A DNA stretch of 64,000 nucleotides, taken from NCBI GenBank assembly GCA_013361095.1, contig JAATWA010000001.1, positions 1,475,001 to 1,539,000 of the forward strand. Reading direction: 5' to 3'. Numbering within the stretch: the first letter of the stretch is position 1; each line of letters opens with the position of its first letter. Source of the DNA: Pseudanabaena biceps. GTDB lineage: Bacteria > Cyanobacteriota > Cyanobacteriia > Pseudanabaenales > Pseudanabaenaceae. The translations under genes were made by a program, and so were the position numbers. Under the pieces are notes generated by a model, which worked only from the letters and a program-made list of their open reading frames with translations, did no database searches and had not been told where the DNA came from. Shown here one piece after another: positions 63,662-64,000 of the stretch.

Positions 63662-63701
63662 AAAGGTGAGTGGTGGCGCTTCGCGCCGCCACTCACCTTT
63701 T
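63662..63701. terminator. Palindrome between murF and the argD-like gene
   Basis: AAAGGTGAGTGGTGGCGC-TTC-GCGCCGCCACTCACCTTT has one G-T style mismatch near the tip. It serves two convergent genes. Confidence 0.85.
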
Positions 63702-63706
63702 CGGTT

Positions 63707-64000
63707 TTAGGAAGCAAAACCTGCGATCGCTTGTTCGACGATGGCTAGAGCTTGATCAATCTCAGCAGCGGAAACGATCAATGGAGGAACAAAACGGACT
63801 ACCTTCACGCCTGCTGGCACTAATAGCAAACCATGCTCAATGCCAGCCGCAACCACATCACGGGCTTGGATGTTGCTGGATTCTTGCAGGACGAGACCAT
63901 CGATTAAGCCCCAGCCGCGAACTGACGCGATGTGCTGAGGATAGCGATCGCAAATTGCTTGTAGTCCAGTCCGCAACTGTTGACCACGTTCTCTAGCATT
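63707..64000 (-). CDS. argD: Class III aminotransferase, ArgD-like, C-terminal fragment
   Basis: The last 97 codons of a gene entering from the right edge. The sequence NARERGQQLRTGLQ, then VRGWGLIDGLVLQESSN, GLLLVPAGVKVVRFVPPLIV and AAEIDQALAIVEQAI, is typical of acetylornithine aminotransferase, which acts in arginine synthesis. The PLP lysine lies outside the window. Related ornithine or succinyl-ornithine aminotransferases are alternatives. Confidence 0.85.
   Translation of the reverse strand, partial: NARERGQQLRTGLQAICDRYPQHIASVRGWGLIDGLVLQESSNIQARDVVAAGIEHGLLLVPAGVKVVRFVPPLIVSAAEIDQALAIVEQAIAGFAS

Overview
The window is chromosomal DNA of a cyanobacterium. It encodes the photosystem II D1 protein (psbA), a lipoprotein PsbP homologue (CyanoP), the thylakoid-maintenance protein Vipp1, an Rre1/Ycf29 regulator, a type III glutamine synthetase, a carotenoid oxygenase and several cyanobacteria-only unknown families (DUF3727, DUF3318, DUF1824, DUF4359). 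The octamer GCGATCGC (HIP1) is scattered through coding and non-coding DNA. The style of intergenic repeats would fit a Pseudanabaena-like filamentous strain, but that genus guess is inference only. No rRNA, CRISPR array, phage block or recognisable transposase gene was found.

Layout: 1-7.6 kb holds a DnaJ fragment, typA, the RseP protease, a DoxX membrane protein, a response regulator-phosphatase and CyanoP. 7.6-17.7 kb holds cobalamin-dependent methionine synthase, vipp1, tRNA-Met, KDPG aldolase, ruvX, DUF3727-mltG, a YqeG phosphatase, moaC and tsaE. 17.8-26.7 kb holds a short tatA, a Crp-type regulator, murC, murB, psbA, an SLH-L,D-transpeptidase and a YheT-like hydrolase. 26.8-32.6 kb holds glnN, a secreted protein, rre1 and obg. 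33-39 kb is tRNA-Asp followed by three consecutive signalling genes with near-identical receiver domains, ending in a c-di-GMP-type GGDEF-EAL protein. 39-50 kb holds glutathione reductase, a copper ATPase, dxr, ftsW, an FAD oxidoreductase, an MFS carrier and a monothiol glutaredoxin. 50-64 kb holds a duplicated ComFB protein, purA, a ribosomal protein L25 homologue, a second Crp-type regulator, ahcY, folK, a NarL-type regulator, murF and the end of an argD-like aminotransferase.

Genes of one pathway recur but are dispersed: peptidoglycan synthesis and division (murC, murB, murF, mltG, ftsW, L,D-transpeptidase), the methyl cycle and folate (metH, ahcY, folK), and two-component/c-di-GMP signalling. 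Most are single-gene units, each closed by a hairpin.

The striking feature is the intergenic DNA. Almost every gap carries long, near-perfect palindromes (stems of about 18-33 bp). Most have a GC-rich tip with a three-base loop such as TTC, GAA or AAA. They sort into at least five families by their non-palindromic flanks. Several have terminal inverted repeats bordered by TA, the signature of miniature elements mobilised by IS630/Tc1-mariner transposases. One element (4180-4276) is nested inside another (4098-4292), and TA is present at both junctions. In about ten genes the stop codon itself lies in a palindrome arm, and the C-terminal tail of TsaE appears to be built from two of these repeats. 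This dense, modular palindrome population is the best candidate here for something not yet described.
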